Positions 8,224 to 17,119 of a stretch of 26,239 bases of DNA are shown one piece after another; the stretch's first letter is position 1; every line of letters begins with the position of its first letter. The stretch covers positions 1-26,239 of the forward strand of contig JAFGTI010000079.1 in the NCBI GenBank assembly GCA_016934175.1, read 5' to 3'. The DNA comes from Acholeplasmataceae bacterium (lineage in GTDB: Bacteria; Bacillota_I; Bacilli_A; Acholeplasmatales; Acholeplasmataceae). The notes under the pieces were generated by a model. It saw only the letters and a program-made list of their open reading frames with translations. It had not been told where the DNA came from and made no database searches. Both the position numbers and the translations under genes were made by a program.

Positions 8224-9468
8224 ATGAAAATTACTGACGTACTTCTTACTAAATCATATACAGGCTTTTATTTTGATGATCAAAAAGCAATTAAACGAGG
8301 TGCTGATCATGATGGATTCTTATATGTAGGAGAATCCATGACACCTGGTTTCAAAGATATTAGAGTTCCTGGTGAAGCAATTTCAATTCAACTTGTTTTA
8401 GAAAACGGAGATATTGGTGTGGGTGATTGCGCTGCAGTTCAATATTCGGGAGCTGGTGGTAGAGATCCTCTGTTTTTAGCAGACGATTATATACCTTTTC
8501 TTGAGAAACATGTTAAACCAATGCTCATTGGTGAAGATGTGTCTCAATTTAAAACTTTATCAGAAAAATATGACCATCTATTAGTTAATAATCAAAGAAT
8601 GCATACAGCCATTAGATATGGAATCTCACAAGCATTATTAAGTGCAACTGCTATTTCAACAAAAAGAACATTAGCTGAAGTGATTAGAGATGAATATAAT
8701 CCTGATTATCAAGTATTAAGTCGTGTACCTATTTTTGCTCAAACTGGTGATGATAGATATACAAACGTTGATAAGATGATTTTAAAACAAGTCGATTCTC
8801 TACCTCATGCTCTAATCAATAATGTTAAAGAAAAACTGGGTTATCATGGAGAATTACTTATCGATTACATAAAATGGTTAAAAGAACGCATTCTAAAATA
8901 TCGTCAAATTGAAAGTTATAATCCAATCATCCATATTGATGTATATGGAACAGTAGGTATTGCTTTTGATCATGATATTAATAAAATCGTTAACTATATA
9001 AAATCACTTGAACAAACAGCACTACCGTTTAAACTTCGTCTAGAAGGTCCAATTGATAGTGGTGATCGTGAAGGAACAATGATTGCATTAAGAGAAATTA
9101 GAAAACAACTTGATGAGCAAAAGATTAATGTAGAAATTGTTGCTGATGAGTGGTGTAATACACTTGATGATATTAAGTATTTCGCAGATCATAAAGCAGG
9201 ACATATATTACAAATTAAAACTCCTGATTTGGGTGGTCTAAATAATATTGCTGAGGCTATCCTTTATTGTAAAGATCATCAAATTGGTGCTTACTGTGGT
9301 GGAACATGCAATGAAACCAATATTTCTGCAATCGCTACTACTCATGTAGCCATTGCATGCCAAGCTGATCTTTGTCTTGCTAAACCAGGTATGGATGTTG
9401 ATGGTGGATTTATGATTGTTAAAAATGAAATGGAACGAGTGATCGCAAGATCAAAATCAAGGAAATAG
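8224..9468 (+). CDS. mal: Methylaspartate ammonia-lyase
   Basis: A 414-residue enolase-superfamily enzyme, the same length as the clostridial protein (413). It eliminates ammonia from (2S,3S)-3-methylaspartate to give mesaconate. The catalytic lysine is K332 in QIKTPDLGG. Mg2+ ligands are expected at the aspartate of IHIDVYG, the glutamate of RLEGPID and the aspartate of VADEWCN. GAYCGGTCNET near the C terminus is a family hallmark. Only three bases separate it from glmE, and no Shine-Dalgarno sequence is visible before its ATG, so its translation probably depends on ribosomes finishing glmE. This pairs mutase and lyase output. Confidence 0.96.
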   Translation: MKITDVLLTKSYTGFYFDDQKAIKRGADHDGFLYVGESMTPGFKDIRVPGEAISIQLVLENGDIGVGDCAAVQYSGAGGRDPLFLADDYIPFLEKHVKPMLIGEDVSQFKTLSEKYDHLLVNNQRMHTAIRYGISQALLSATAISTKRTLAEVIRDEYNPDYQVLSRVPIFAQTGDDRYTNVDKMILKQVDSLPHALINNVKEKLGYHGELLIDYIKWLKERILKYRQIESYNPIIHIDVYGTVGIAFDHDINKIVNYIKSLEQTALPFKLRLEGPIDSGDREGTMIALREIRKQLDEQKINVEIVADEWCNTLDDIKYFADHKAGHILQIKTPDLGGLNNIAEAILYCKDHQIGAYCGGTCNETNISAIATTHVAIACQADLCLAKPGMDVDGGFMIVKNEMERVIARSKSRK

Positions 9469-9476
9469 GTGATTTT

Positions 9477-9737
9477 ATGAAGGTTGCATCTGCAGGTACA
9501 TTTGAATCAAATGACTGTTTAATTACTGTACATCACCACCAAGGGCTTCATATTGAAATACAAAGTATTGTTTTTGAGCAGTTTGGTGAACAAATAGAAA
9601 AAGTAATTAAAGCTACTCTAGCCTTTCATGGTATAGAAAATTTATATGTTTCGATCAACGATAAGGGAGCTTTAGATTATACAATTAAAGCTAGATTACT
9701 AACAGCAATTCAAAGGTTAGGTGAGATTAATGCGTAG
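9477..9737 (+). CDS. citD: Citramalate (citrate) lyase acyl carrier subunit gamma
   Basis: An 86-residue carrier protein. The attachment serine for the 2'-(5''-triphosphoribosyl)-3'-dephospho-CoA arm is S11 in SAGTFESND, matching S14 in the AGTLESSD motif of the Klebsiella protein. In the mature complex the arm carries acetyl, exchanged for citramalyl or citryl. Its place after methylaspartate ammonia-lyase makes citramalate the likely substrate. Translation uses a GGTGAT-type ribosome site that follows directly on the TAG of mal. The end of the gene contains the ribosome site and start of citE. Confidence 0.92.
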   Translation: MKVASAGTFESNDCLITVHHHQGLHIEIQSIVFEQFGEQIEKVIKATLAFHGIENLYVSINDKGALDYTIKARLLTAIQRLGEINA

Positions 9738-10587
9738 AAGTTTATTATTTATACCTGCTAATTCTCCTGCAATGTTGCAGAATGCTGATGTTTTTTCTGC
9801 AGACGCTGTTATATTTGATTTAGAAGATGCAGTAGATTTAAATGAAAAAGATGCAGCTCTTTTGTTGCTGGATCAATTTTTAAATACCTTTGAGCTAAAA
9901 GGAATTGAAAAAATTGTTCGTATAAATCAAGTAGATTCTCCTTATTTCACTAGAGATTTAAAATATATCGTCAATGATAGAATAGATACCATTATGCTTC
10001 CAAAAGCAAATTTAGAGAATACGACTCAACTTGCAAAGACGCTTACTCAAATTGAAAAACAAACATGCATGAGTGTTCCAATCCGTATTATTCCAATCAT
10101 TGAGACAGCACAATCTGTAATAGAAATGAATGAGATTGCAAAGATTGCAAGAGTGAATGGACTATTATTAGGTGGAGAAGACTTGGCAACCGATCTTGAG
10201 GTTGAAAGAACAGAAAACGGACAAGAGATTTTCCTTTCTCGCAGTTTATTAATCTTAGCCGCAAAAGCACAAAAAATAGATGCTATCGATACACCCTACA
10301 CACATACTAAAAATGAAAAAGGATTAATCAAAGATGCACTTCAAGCTAAAAGTCTTGGAATGAATGCAAAAGCATGTATACATCCCAATCAAATAGATAC
10401 CGTGAATCAATTGTTTTCACCTAGTCAAGAAGAAATTGAATATGCTCAAAAAATAATGAACGCATATAAAAAAGCAAAAGAAAATCATAAAGGTGCGTTT
10501 TCAATCGATGGTAAAATGATTGATAAACCAATTATTGAGCGCGCAGATAAAATATTGGAAAAAGCTAAAATCTGGAATTTATTGTAG
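9730..10587 (+). CDS. citE: Citramalate (citrate) lyase beta subunit, citryl/citramalyl-ACP lyase
   Basis: A TIM-barrel HpcH/HpaI-family aldolase of about 285 residues. It cleaves the acyl-carrier thioester: citramalyl-ACP to acetyl-ACP plus pyruvate, or citryl-ACP to acetyl-ACP plus oxaloacetate. Typical stretches are RSLLFIPANSP at the start, ADAVIFDLEDAV (substrate and metal loop), RIIPIIETAQSV and LLLGGEDLATDL. A GTG at 9721 would add three residues, but the ATG at 9730 has GGTGA five bases before it and is preferred; it overlaps the end of citD by eight bases. Residues alone do not let me separate citramalate from citrate specificity; the operon context favours citramalate. Confidence 0.93.
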   Translation: MRRSLLFIPANSPAMLQNADVFSADAVIFDLEDAVDLNEKDAALLLLDQFLNTFELKGIEKIVRINQVDSPYFTRDLKYIVNDRIDTIMLPKANLENTTQLAKTLTQIEKQTCMSVPIRIIPIIETAQSVIEMNEIAKIARVNGLLLGGEDLATDLEVERTENGQEIFLSRSLLILAAKAQKIDAIDTPYTHTKNEKGLIKDALQAKSLGMNAKACIHPNQIDTVNQLFSPSQEEIEYAQKIMNAYKKAKENHKGAFSIDGKMIDKPIIERADKILEKAKIWNLL

Positions 10588-10594
10588 GTGAATT

Positions 10595-12121
10595 ATGAAA
10601 AATTTATTCAACCGGTTAATTCCTGATCACATGAAACCTTATTCAGGTCTTAATCAGATCTTTGAACAAAAGAATAGAATATTAATGACTGAGGTTACAA
10701 CTGCTCATCTAGACAAACAAGTTGAATCTCTTTCTTTATTATTTGATTTAATACCAATTACTTCTGGAATGACTTTATCCTTTCATCATCATTTGCGAAA
10801 TGGCGATGGTGTCATCAATATGGTATTAGAAGAAATTAAAAAACGTGATCTTAAGCAAATGATACTTGCTCCGAGTTCTATTTTTCCTATTCATGAGCCT
10901 ATGGTTGAATTAATTAAAAACAAAAATATTACACAAGTTATCACAAATTATTTGAATGGTCCAGTTGCAGAAGCTATTTCTTTGGGTTACTTAGAGGAAC
11001 TACTCATCATGGATACACACGGAGGTAGACCAAGAGCTATTGAATCAGGTGAACTAAAATTAGATGTTGCTTTTATTGGCGTTCCTTGCAGTGATATTTT
11101 AGGTAACGGAAATGGACTTTCAGGTTTAAGCGCGTGTGGTGCTTTAGGGTATGCACATGCAGATATGAAATATGCAAAAGTAAAAGTAGTTTTAACTGAT
11201 TATCTCGTCAAAAAAGTTAGTCCTATAGAGATTGAAGGAAAATATATTGATTATGTAATTCAAGTAGATGCTATCGGTGAATCCTCTGGTATTGTGTCAG
11301 GGACTACAAGACCTACAAAGGATCCCGTGCAATTAAAAATTGCTAAAGATACCGTTAAACTCATTGATGAATTAGGATATATCAAGAATGGTATGAGTTT
11401 TCAAACAGGAGCTGGTGGCACAAGCTTAGCTGTTGCAGATATTTTGAAAAGTCAAATGCTAGAGAAAAATATTCAAGGTTCATTTGCATCTGGAGGAATC
11501 ACAAAGTATTTAGTAGAAATGCATGAAATTGGCTTATTTAAGCGATTATATGATGTTCAATGTTTTGATCATGAAGCAATAGCTTCTTTGAAAAAAAATC
11601 CAGAACATCATTTCATCAGTGCTTCAAAATATGCGAATCCATTTGAAATCAATCCTATAGTAAACGACATAGATGTTGTCATTTTAGGTGCAACAGAAAT
11701 AGATAAAAATTTTAATGTCAATGTAACTACTGATTCAAAAGGTTTAATAATAGGCGGTTCAGGCGGACATTCTGATACAGCCTTTGGATCTAAATTAACG
11801 ATTATAACAACCAATTTAGTGAAATCAAGAACTGCCATTGTTAAAGATCATGTTACAACAATAACAACTCCAGGTGATACTGTTGACTGTCTTGTTACTG
11901 AGCGAGGAATTGTCATCAATCCATTGCGTACTGGTCTTATTGAAAAACTAAAAAATAGTAAATTGAATGTTGTTACGATGAATGATCTCATAAAAAAAGT
12001 ACAATTACTGACTGGATACCCAAAAGATATCATTCATGAAGATAGAATAATTGGTGTCGTACGCTATAGAGATGGCTCAATTATTGATTCAATTTATCAA
12101 CTAAGAGGCGAAAAAAAATGA
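10595..12121 (+). CDS. citF: Citramalate (citrate) lyase alpha subunit, acyl-ACP transferase
   Basis: A 508-residue CoA-transferase-like subunit, the usual size for CitF. It swaps the acetyl group on the carrier for the incoming acid, producing free acetate and citramalyl-ACP (or citryl-ACP). Recognisable runs include MDTHGGRPRAIESGE, GNGNGLSGLSACGALGYA, FQTGAGGTSLAV, GGSGGHSDTAFG and LVTERGIVINPLR. The ribosome site GGTGA is joined to the stop TAG of citE, seven bases before the ATG. The TGA of citF overlaps the ATG of citC. Alpha, beta and gamma are all present and intact, so a complete lyase should form. Confidence 0.94.
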   Translation: MKNLFNRLIPDHMKPYSGLNQIFEQKNRILMTEVTTAHLDKQVESLSLLFDLIPITSGMTLSFHHHLRNGDGVINMVLEEIKKRDLKQMILAPSSIFPIHEPMVELIKNKNITQVITNYLNGPVAEAISLGYLEELLIMDTHGGRPRAIESGELKLDVAFIGVPCSDILGNGNGLSGLSACGALGYAHADMKYAKVKVVLTDYLVKKVSPIEIEGKYIDYVIQVDAIGESSGIVSGTTRPTKDPVQLKIAKDTVKLIDELGYIKNGMSFQTGAGGTSLAVADILKSQMLEKNIQGSFASGGITKYLVEMHEIGLFKRLYDVQCFDHEAIASLKKNPEHHFISASKYANPFEINPIVNDIDVVILGATEIDKNFNVNVTTDSKGLIIGGSGGHSDTAFGSKLTIITTNLVKSRTAIVKDHVTTITTPGDTVDCLVTERGIVINPLRTGLIEKLKNSKLNVVTMNDLIKKVQLLTGYPKDIIHEDRIIGVVRYRDGSIIDSIYQLRGEKK

Positions 12122-13116
12122 GCTACCAATTTGTTGATTGTAAAACATCAAAGGAAATGAATGATGTAAAACTTCTACTAAAGCATGAAAGCTTACGCTA
12201 CGAAGATAAAATAACATCAACAATCGGTTTTTATGATGAGCACAAATTGATTGCAACAGGCTCTATATATGAAAACACCATTAAAATGATTGCTGTTGAT
12301 AAGGATTATCGTCATGATAACTTAACCGGTCAAATATTAATTAAGCTCATCGAACAACTGCAGGAAAAAGGTATATCTAAATATTTTATTTATACCACGC
12401 CTCAAAATAAAAAGTATTTTCAGGATTTTTCATTTTCTTTAGTTGCAGAAACACCTGATATCGTTTTATTAGAAAACAATGTGATGACTATTAATGATAC
12501 TTTACTCAAAATAAAGATGTCATTACCAAAAATGACTGGAACAATTTCAGCTATCGTCATGAACTGCAATCCTGTGACTTTTGGCCATCTTTATTTAATT
12601 GAAAGTTGTGCAAAAGAAAATGATCACGTCATTATTTTTCTAGTCGAGGAAAATAAATCTGTTTTCTCATTTGATGTTCGATTAAAGCTTTTAAAAGCGT
12701 CAACAAATCACATAAAGAATGTTCATATTATTCCTTCGACCTCATATATTATTTCTTCTGCTACATTTCCAACTTACTTCTTAAAAGAGCTTAGTGAAGC
12801 ATCACAAATTTATATGAACCTTGATATAACCATTTTTAAAAACTATTTTATGCCCATTTTTAACATTGCTAAACGCTATGTGGGTGATGAGCCCTTTGAT
12901 ATGACAACCAATGCTTATAATCAAACAATGGAAAATATCTTAAAATCAAAAGTAAAAATTATCCATCGCATTGAAGCAAACCAGGCACCAATTAGTGCCT
13001 CTATAGTTAGAAAACTCGCTAAAGAACGTCACTTTGATCAACTTAAATTTCTCGTACCAAAGCCTACTTATCTGTACTTAACTTCAGAAGAAGGACAGGC
13101 ATTGTTTAATGACTGA
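12118..13116 (+). CDS. citC: Citrate lyase ligase (acetate:HS-lyase ligase)
   Basis: A 332-residue enzyme that uses ATP and acetate to acetylate the thiol of the carrier subunit and so activates the lyase. An N-terminal GNAT-like domain (residues about 1-125, with GFYDEHKLIATGSIY) is followed by a nucleotidyltransferase domain beginning near 138: the (H/T)xGH motif appears as NPVTFGH and the C-terminal signature as ISASIVRKLA. This order is characteristic of CitC. ATGA overlap with citF upstream and eight-base overlap with the citXG gene downstream indicate coupled translation. Confidence 0.92.
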   Translation: MSYQFVDCKTSKEMNDVKLLLKHESLRYEDKITSTIGFYDEHKLIATGSIYENTIKMIAVDKDYRHDNLTGQILIKLIEQLQEKGISKYFIYTTPQNKKYFQDFSFSLVAETPDIVLLENNVMTINDTLLKIKMSLPKMTGTISAIVMNCNPVTFGHLYLIESCAKENDHVIIFLVEENKSVFSFDVRLKLLKASTNHIKNVHIIPSTSYIISSATFPTYFLKELSEASQIYMNLDITIFKNYFMPIFNIAKRYVGDEPFDMTTNAYNQTMENILKSKVKIIHRIEANQAPISASIVRKLAKERHFDQLKFLVPKPTYLYLTSEEGQALFND

Positions 13117-14371
13117 TTCATTATTAAATGCGAGAGAAAAACGTATTGATTTCATTAAGTCTCTTCTATCAGAGACTCATTTGACTATCCTTGTCAAAGC
13201 AAATATTCCAGGACAGAACAAGAATATCAATGAAGCGTATCTTTTGGTACGCTTATTTTGTTTTGAGGTAAATAAAATATATCCAAATAATTCATTTGAA
13301 GTTTACGAAAGCTTGGATGGTCCTTATGCAATCTTCAGTATTAACTCATTAGATCTCATTTCAACGAAGCTTGAATTGATTGGATTAGAAGAAAAGCATC
13401 CTCTTGGTAGATTTATAGATCTCGATTTATTTGGAACTTCAATGAACTCTATATCAAGAAAAGAACTCAATATAGAAGATAGAAAATGCTATCTTTGTAA
13501 TCAGTACGCCAGATACTGCTCAAGGAATAAAACCCATTCTATCGAATCGTTATTGTCTTTCATAAAAACAAATGTATTCAAATACCTTTCAGTTTCGATT
13601 GAACAAAGTATTCAAAATTCTATACTTTTAGAACTCAATATGGAGCATAAATTTGGTTTAGTTACACCAACATCAAATGGATCTCATCCTGATATGGATT
13701 ATCATCTCATGTTTAATGCACAAAAAGCTATTCTTCCTTATTTGACCAAACTCTTTGAATTAGGATATCAAGCCGAAGATTTAATTCAATTGTTACAGGA
13801 AGCAAGAATCATTGGTCTTAAAGCCGAAGAACGCATGTTAAAAGTTACTCGTGGTATTAATGCTTACAAAGGTTTAATTTTCGTATTAGGTTTATCGATA
13901 TTATCAACTGGATATGTACTATCACATGATCAATCTTTTAATTCAATTTTTGATATGATTCAGAGTATAACAAAAGACATAGAGGATGAATTTAAAAATC
14001 CTCCTACGACCTCAGGTCTGAAAGCTTATACAATGTATGGTTATAAAGGTATACGAGGTGAAGTCAAAAAAGGAATTCCATCTGTCCAATCAGCACTCAA
14101 ATTAATCAAAGATCACCAAGTTAAGGACTTACACTTATTATTAAAGCATCTCATCCTCGTATCAGAGGATACAGTGTTTATAAAAAGAGCTTTAACAAAG
14201 GAACGATACCTATTATTTAAGAACGAAATTAGGTATTTAGATGTCTCAAGTCTTGAACAACAAATCAGATTTACACAAAAAGCAATCAAAGAAAATTTGA
14301 GTTTTGGTGGATCAGCAGATTTGTTAGTAACGACTCTATACTTAAATTCTATTGCTTATCTATATAAATAA
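13109..14371 (+). CDS. citXG: CitX-CitG fusion: lyase prosthetic-group transferase and synthase
   Basis: A 420-residue two-domain protein. Residues 1 to about 150 match CitX, which loads the prosthetic group onto CitD: GRFIDLD at 100-106 is the nucleotidyltransferase GRxxDxD motif, and the cysteine-rich CYLCNQYARYCSRNKTH follows at 127. Residues from about 165 match CitG, which makes 2'-(5''-triphosphoribosyl)-3'-dephospho-CoA from ATP and dephospho-CoA: KFGLVTPTSNGSHPDMD at 181 and TRGINAYKGLIFVLGL at 247. Such fusions exist in other bacteria, while Klebsiella has separate genes. Most of the motif residues are kept though several differ from the common form (F for P in KPGLV, T for V). It ends the operon at a hairpin terminator. 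Confidence 0.88.
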   Translation: MTDSLLNAREKRIDFIKSLLSETHLTILVKANIPGQNKNINEAYLLVRLFCFEVNKIYPNNSFEVYESLDGPYAIFSINSLDLISTKLELIGLEEKHPLGRFIDLDLFGTSMNSISRKELNIEDRKCYLCNQYARYCSRNKTHSIESLLSFIKTNVFKYLSVSIEQSIQNSILLELNMEHKFGLVTPTSNGSHPDMDYHLMFNAQKAILPYLTKLFELGYQAEDLIQLLQEARIIGLKAEERMLKVTRGINAYKGLIFVLGLSILSTGYVLSHDQSFNSIFDMIQSITKDIEDEFKNPPTTSGLKAYTMYGYKGIRGEVKKGIPSVQSALKLIKDHQVKDLHLLLKHLILVSEDTVFIKRALTKERYLLFKNEIRYLDVSSLEQQIRFTQKAIKENLSFGGSADLLVTTLYLNSIAYLYK

Positions 14372-14400
14372 ATAAGACATGTCGCCATGTCTTATTTTAA
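14371..14400. terminator. Bidirectional terminator between the two catabolic operons
   Basis: An 11-base stem (14371-14381 with 14386-14396) closes a TCGC loop. It is T-rich on both sides, so it can end the lyase operon from the left and the proline operon from the right. The stem begins on the last base of the citXG stop codon. Confidence 0.85.
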
Positions 14401-15957
14401 TTATAGAGCTTCTGAAATTGTTTTACCTTGCATATGGAGTGTTAAATAATCAGGTCCACCTGCTTTAGAATCTGTTCCACTCATATTAAAGCCACCAAAT
14501 GGTTGATAACCAACAATCGCACCTGTGCATTTACGGTTGAAATAAAGATTACCAACATGGAACTCTCTTCTTGCTTGTTCTAGATGCATTCTGTTATTTG
14601 AAATTACTGCGCCCGTCAGTCCATATTCTGTATTATTAGCAACTTTTATCGCTTCATCAAAGGATTTGACCTTTGAGACTGCTAGAATCGGACCAAATAT
14701 TTCTTCTTGCATCAAAACAGAATGATGATCTAAATCAACGAATATTGTTGGTTCAATAAAATATCCTTTAGAATCATCAGCTTCACCACCAGCTACACAT
14801 CTTCCTTCTTGATGACCAATATCGAAATAAGATGTTATTTTTTTAAATGCATTTTTATCATTAACAGGTCCCATAAAATTGTTATTATCTTCTGCATTTC
14901 CAATTTTAAGTTCCTTAGTAAGTTTAACCATTTTTTCAATAACTTGATCATAAACATTTTCATGAATGATTGCTCTTGAACATGCACTACACTTTTGTCC
15001 AGAAAAACCAAAAGCTGATTTGACAATAGATTCTGCAGCTAAATCTAGATCAGCATCATCGTCAACGACGATCGCATCTTTACCACCCATTTCTGCAATG
15101 ACACGTTTTAACCAAATTTGGCCAGGTTGTACTTTTGCAGCTTTTTCATAAATACCCATTCCTACTTGTTTAGATCCAGTGAATGATATAAATCTAATTT
15201 TTGGATGTTCAACAATATAATCTCCAATCACTGCACCACTACCAGGTAAGAAATTAACAACACCACTTGGTAATCCAGCTTCTTCTAATACTTCAATAAA
15301 TTTATAGGCAATAACTTGTGTCGTACTTGCAGGTTTTAATAATACTGTGTTTCCGGCAACTATTGCAGCAGTTGTCATACCTGATAAAATTGCTAAAGGG
15401 AAATTCCAAGGTGAAATGATTGCTCCTACACCCAAAGGAATATAAGTGTATTCATTCCTTTCTAAATTTCTTCTACTTAAAACAACATCATCAATTCTTG
15501 AAAGTGATAACATTTGTCTACCATAATATTCTAAGAAATCAATCGCTTCAGCAACATCTGCATCAGCTTCTGGCCATGGTTTACCAGCTTCTTTGGTCAT
15601 TAAAGCACTAAATTCAAACTTTCTTCTTCTTAATATAGCTGCTGCTTTAAATAAAACATCAGATCTGACTTCAGGTTTAACATATTTCCAAGTTTCAAAT
15701 GCATCAAGAGCAGATTGAATCGCTAAATCCGTTTCTATTCTAGACGCCTGAGAAATCGTTCCAATCACTTCTTTAAAGTTAGATGGATTGAGTGAAGTAA
15801 CAGATTTTTCAGTAAAAACTCTTTTACCATTAATAATGAGATCATAGTGTTTTCCTAGATAACTATTAACAGTTGCTAATCCCTCCTCATATTTTTTGAT
15901 ATTCTCCTTGTTAGTAAAATCTGTAAGTGGTTCAGTTTGATAATTATAAATCGACAT
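14401..15957 (-). CDS. rocA: 1-pyrroline-5-carboxylate dehydrogenase (RocA type)
   Basis: A 518-residue aldehyde dehydrogenase of the P5C/glutamate-semialdehyde branch. It oxidises glutamate semialdehyde, in equilibrium with pyrroline-5-carboxylate, to glutamate with NAD(P)+. The catalytic cysteine is C323 in GQKCSACSR, a sequence typical of RocA, and the general base is E289 in AEMGGKD. Also seen are PWNFPLAI, FTGSKQVG and EEIFGPI. It stands alone without a PutA-like proline dehydrogenase domain. It is the last gene of a minus-strand operon, 13 bases after the FAD subunit of a multi-subunit dehydrogenase, which makes proline the likely starting substrate. Its product glutamate is the substrate of the convergent operon. 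Confidence 0.93.
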   Translation of the reverse strand: MSIYNYQTEPLTDFTNKENIKKYEEGLATVNSYLGKHYDLIINGKRVFTEKSVTSLNPSNFKEVIGTISQASRIETDLAIQSALDAFETWKYVKPEVRSDVLFKAAAILRRRKFEFSALMTKEAGKPWPEADADVAEAIDFLEYYGRQMLSLSRIDDVVLSRRNLERNEYTYIPLGVGAIISPWNFPLAILSGMTTAAIVAGNTVLLKPASTTQVIAYKFIEVLEEAGLPSGVVNFLPGSGAVIGDYIVEHPKIRFISFTGSKQVGMGIYEKAAKVQPGQIWLKRVIAEMGGKDAIVVDDDADLDLAAESIVKSAFGFSGQKCSACSRAIIHENVYDQVIEKMVKLTKELKIGNAEDNNNFMGPVNDKNAFKKITSYFDIGHQEGRCVAGGEADDSKGYFIEPTIFVDLDHHSVLMQEEIFGPILAVSKVKSFDEAIKVANNTEYGLTGAVISNNRMHLEQARREFHVGNLYFNRKCTGAIVGYQPFGGFNMSGTDSKAGGPDYLTLHMQGKTISEAL

Positions 15958-15970
15958 ATTTTATTCCTTT

Positions 15971-17119
15971 CTATACCACTGATTTTTCAATCAGTTTGGT
16001 ATCAATATTTTTGAAACGACCTAAATGTAACGAAGACATTTCAATATCTGTCTTCTCATTTAAAATCATTTGAGTCAATAAAAGACCAGTCATTGGAGCG
16101 AACATGAATCCGTGTCCAGAAAAACCACACGCCATATAGAAACCTTCTAGTTGATCTGTGTCACTGATAATAGGTTGACGATCAGGTGACATATTATATG
16201 ACCCACCCCATTGTCTAACAACTCTTAAGTTTCCTACAATAGGCAAGATATCAACTACGGTTTTTGACATAGCATCTAGAAATTGCCATGAAGATTCTAC
16301 ATCATGATTTTGTTCTGCGTATGGATTACTTCTACCCATCAAAAATGCACCATGTGGCACTTGTTGACAATATATATTCTTAGCAAACGACATGACCATG
16401 GGTCCTTGCATCTTTTCTACAGGCTCTGTCGCAAGTATTTCATGATTCTCTGAATATACTGGAATATCAACTCCAGCAAGATTACCAATTTCTTTTGCAT
16501 ATCCTCCAGCAGTATTAACAACAATTTGCGTTTGGTATGTATCTTTTGAGGTGATGACTTCTACAATTTTATTATTTTTTGTATGAATCTTTAAAACCTC
16601 TTCATAAAATGAAAATTTTACTCCGAGTTTTTTAGCAGCCAAATAATAAGCTTCAGTCATTTTAAAAGGATTTAAATGACCATCCGTTTTGCAAAAAGTA
16701 GCACTCAAAAATGAATTTGGATTTAGATGCGGCACGATTTTCAGTGCTTCGTCTTTTGTTAATTGTTTCGAAGGTATACCTAATTTATTTTGTAAAACTA
16801 CGTTCTTTTTAAATTGCTCATGTTCTTCATTGGTGATTGCCAGAATGAGGTAACCCTCTTGTTTAAACTCTAAATCACCTGGATAATCAAGTGTTTTTTT
16901 AGCATTTTCGAAGAACTCTATACTCTTTTTTGCAAGTCTACAATTAATTTCTGTCCCCCATTGCTGCCTAATTCCCGCTCCACATCGTCCTGTTGCTCCA
17001 TTAGCAAAGTAACCTTTGTCAATGACATAAATGTTCTTAACCCCTTTTTTTGCGAGATTATAAGCAACAGCAACTCCACTAATTCCAGCACCTACAATCA
17101 AAATGTCAGCTTTCATCAT
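15971..17119 (-). CDS. FAD-dependent amino acid dehydrogenase, catalytic subunit (probable L-proline dehydrogenase beta)
   Basis: About 382 residues of the DAO/glycine-oxidase fold. The N-terminal ADILIVGAGISGVAVAYNL binds FAD, GATGRCGAGIRQQWG follows, and the C-terminal CGFSGHGFMFAPMTG closes the flavin site. It resembles the beta subunits of multi-subunit dye-linked L-proline dehydrogenases, sarcosine oxidase beta and HcnC. With P5C dehydrogenase directly downstream, proline (L- or D-) or hydroxyproline is the likely substrate; sarcosine or opines are alternatives. An upstream ATG at 17134 is possible, but GGAGG at 17130-17126 fits the ATG at 17119 (another ATG is at 17116). The gene overlaps the small iron-sulfur gene by 14 bases. 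Confidence 0.83.
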   Translation of the reverse strand: MMKADILIVGAGISGVAVAYNLAKKGVKNIYVIDKGYFANGATGRCGAGIRQQWGTEINCRLAKKSIEFFENAKKTLDYPGDLEFKQEGYLILAITNEEHEQFKKNVVLQNKLGIPSKQLTKDEALKIVPHLNPNSFLSATFCKTDGHLNPFKMTEAYYLAAKKLGVKFSFYEEVLKIHTKNNKIVEVITSKDTYQTQIVVNTAGGYAKEIGNLAGVDIPVYSENHEILATEPVEKMQGPMVMSFAKNIYCQQVPHGAFLMGRSNPYAEQNHDVESSWQFLDAMSKTVVDILPIVGNLRVVRQWGGSYNMSPDRQPIISDTDQLEGFYMACGFSGHGFMFAPMTGLLLTQMILNEKTDIEMSSLHLGRFKNIDTKLIEKSVV

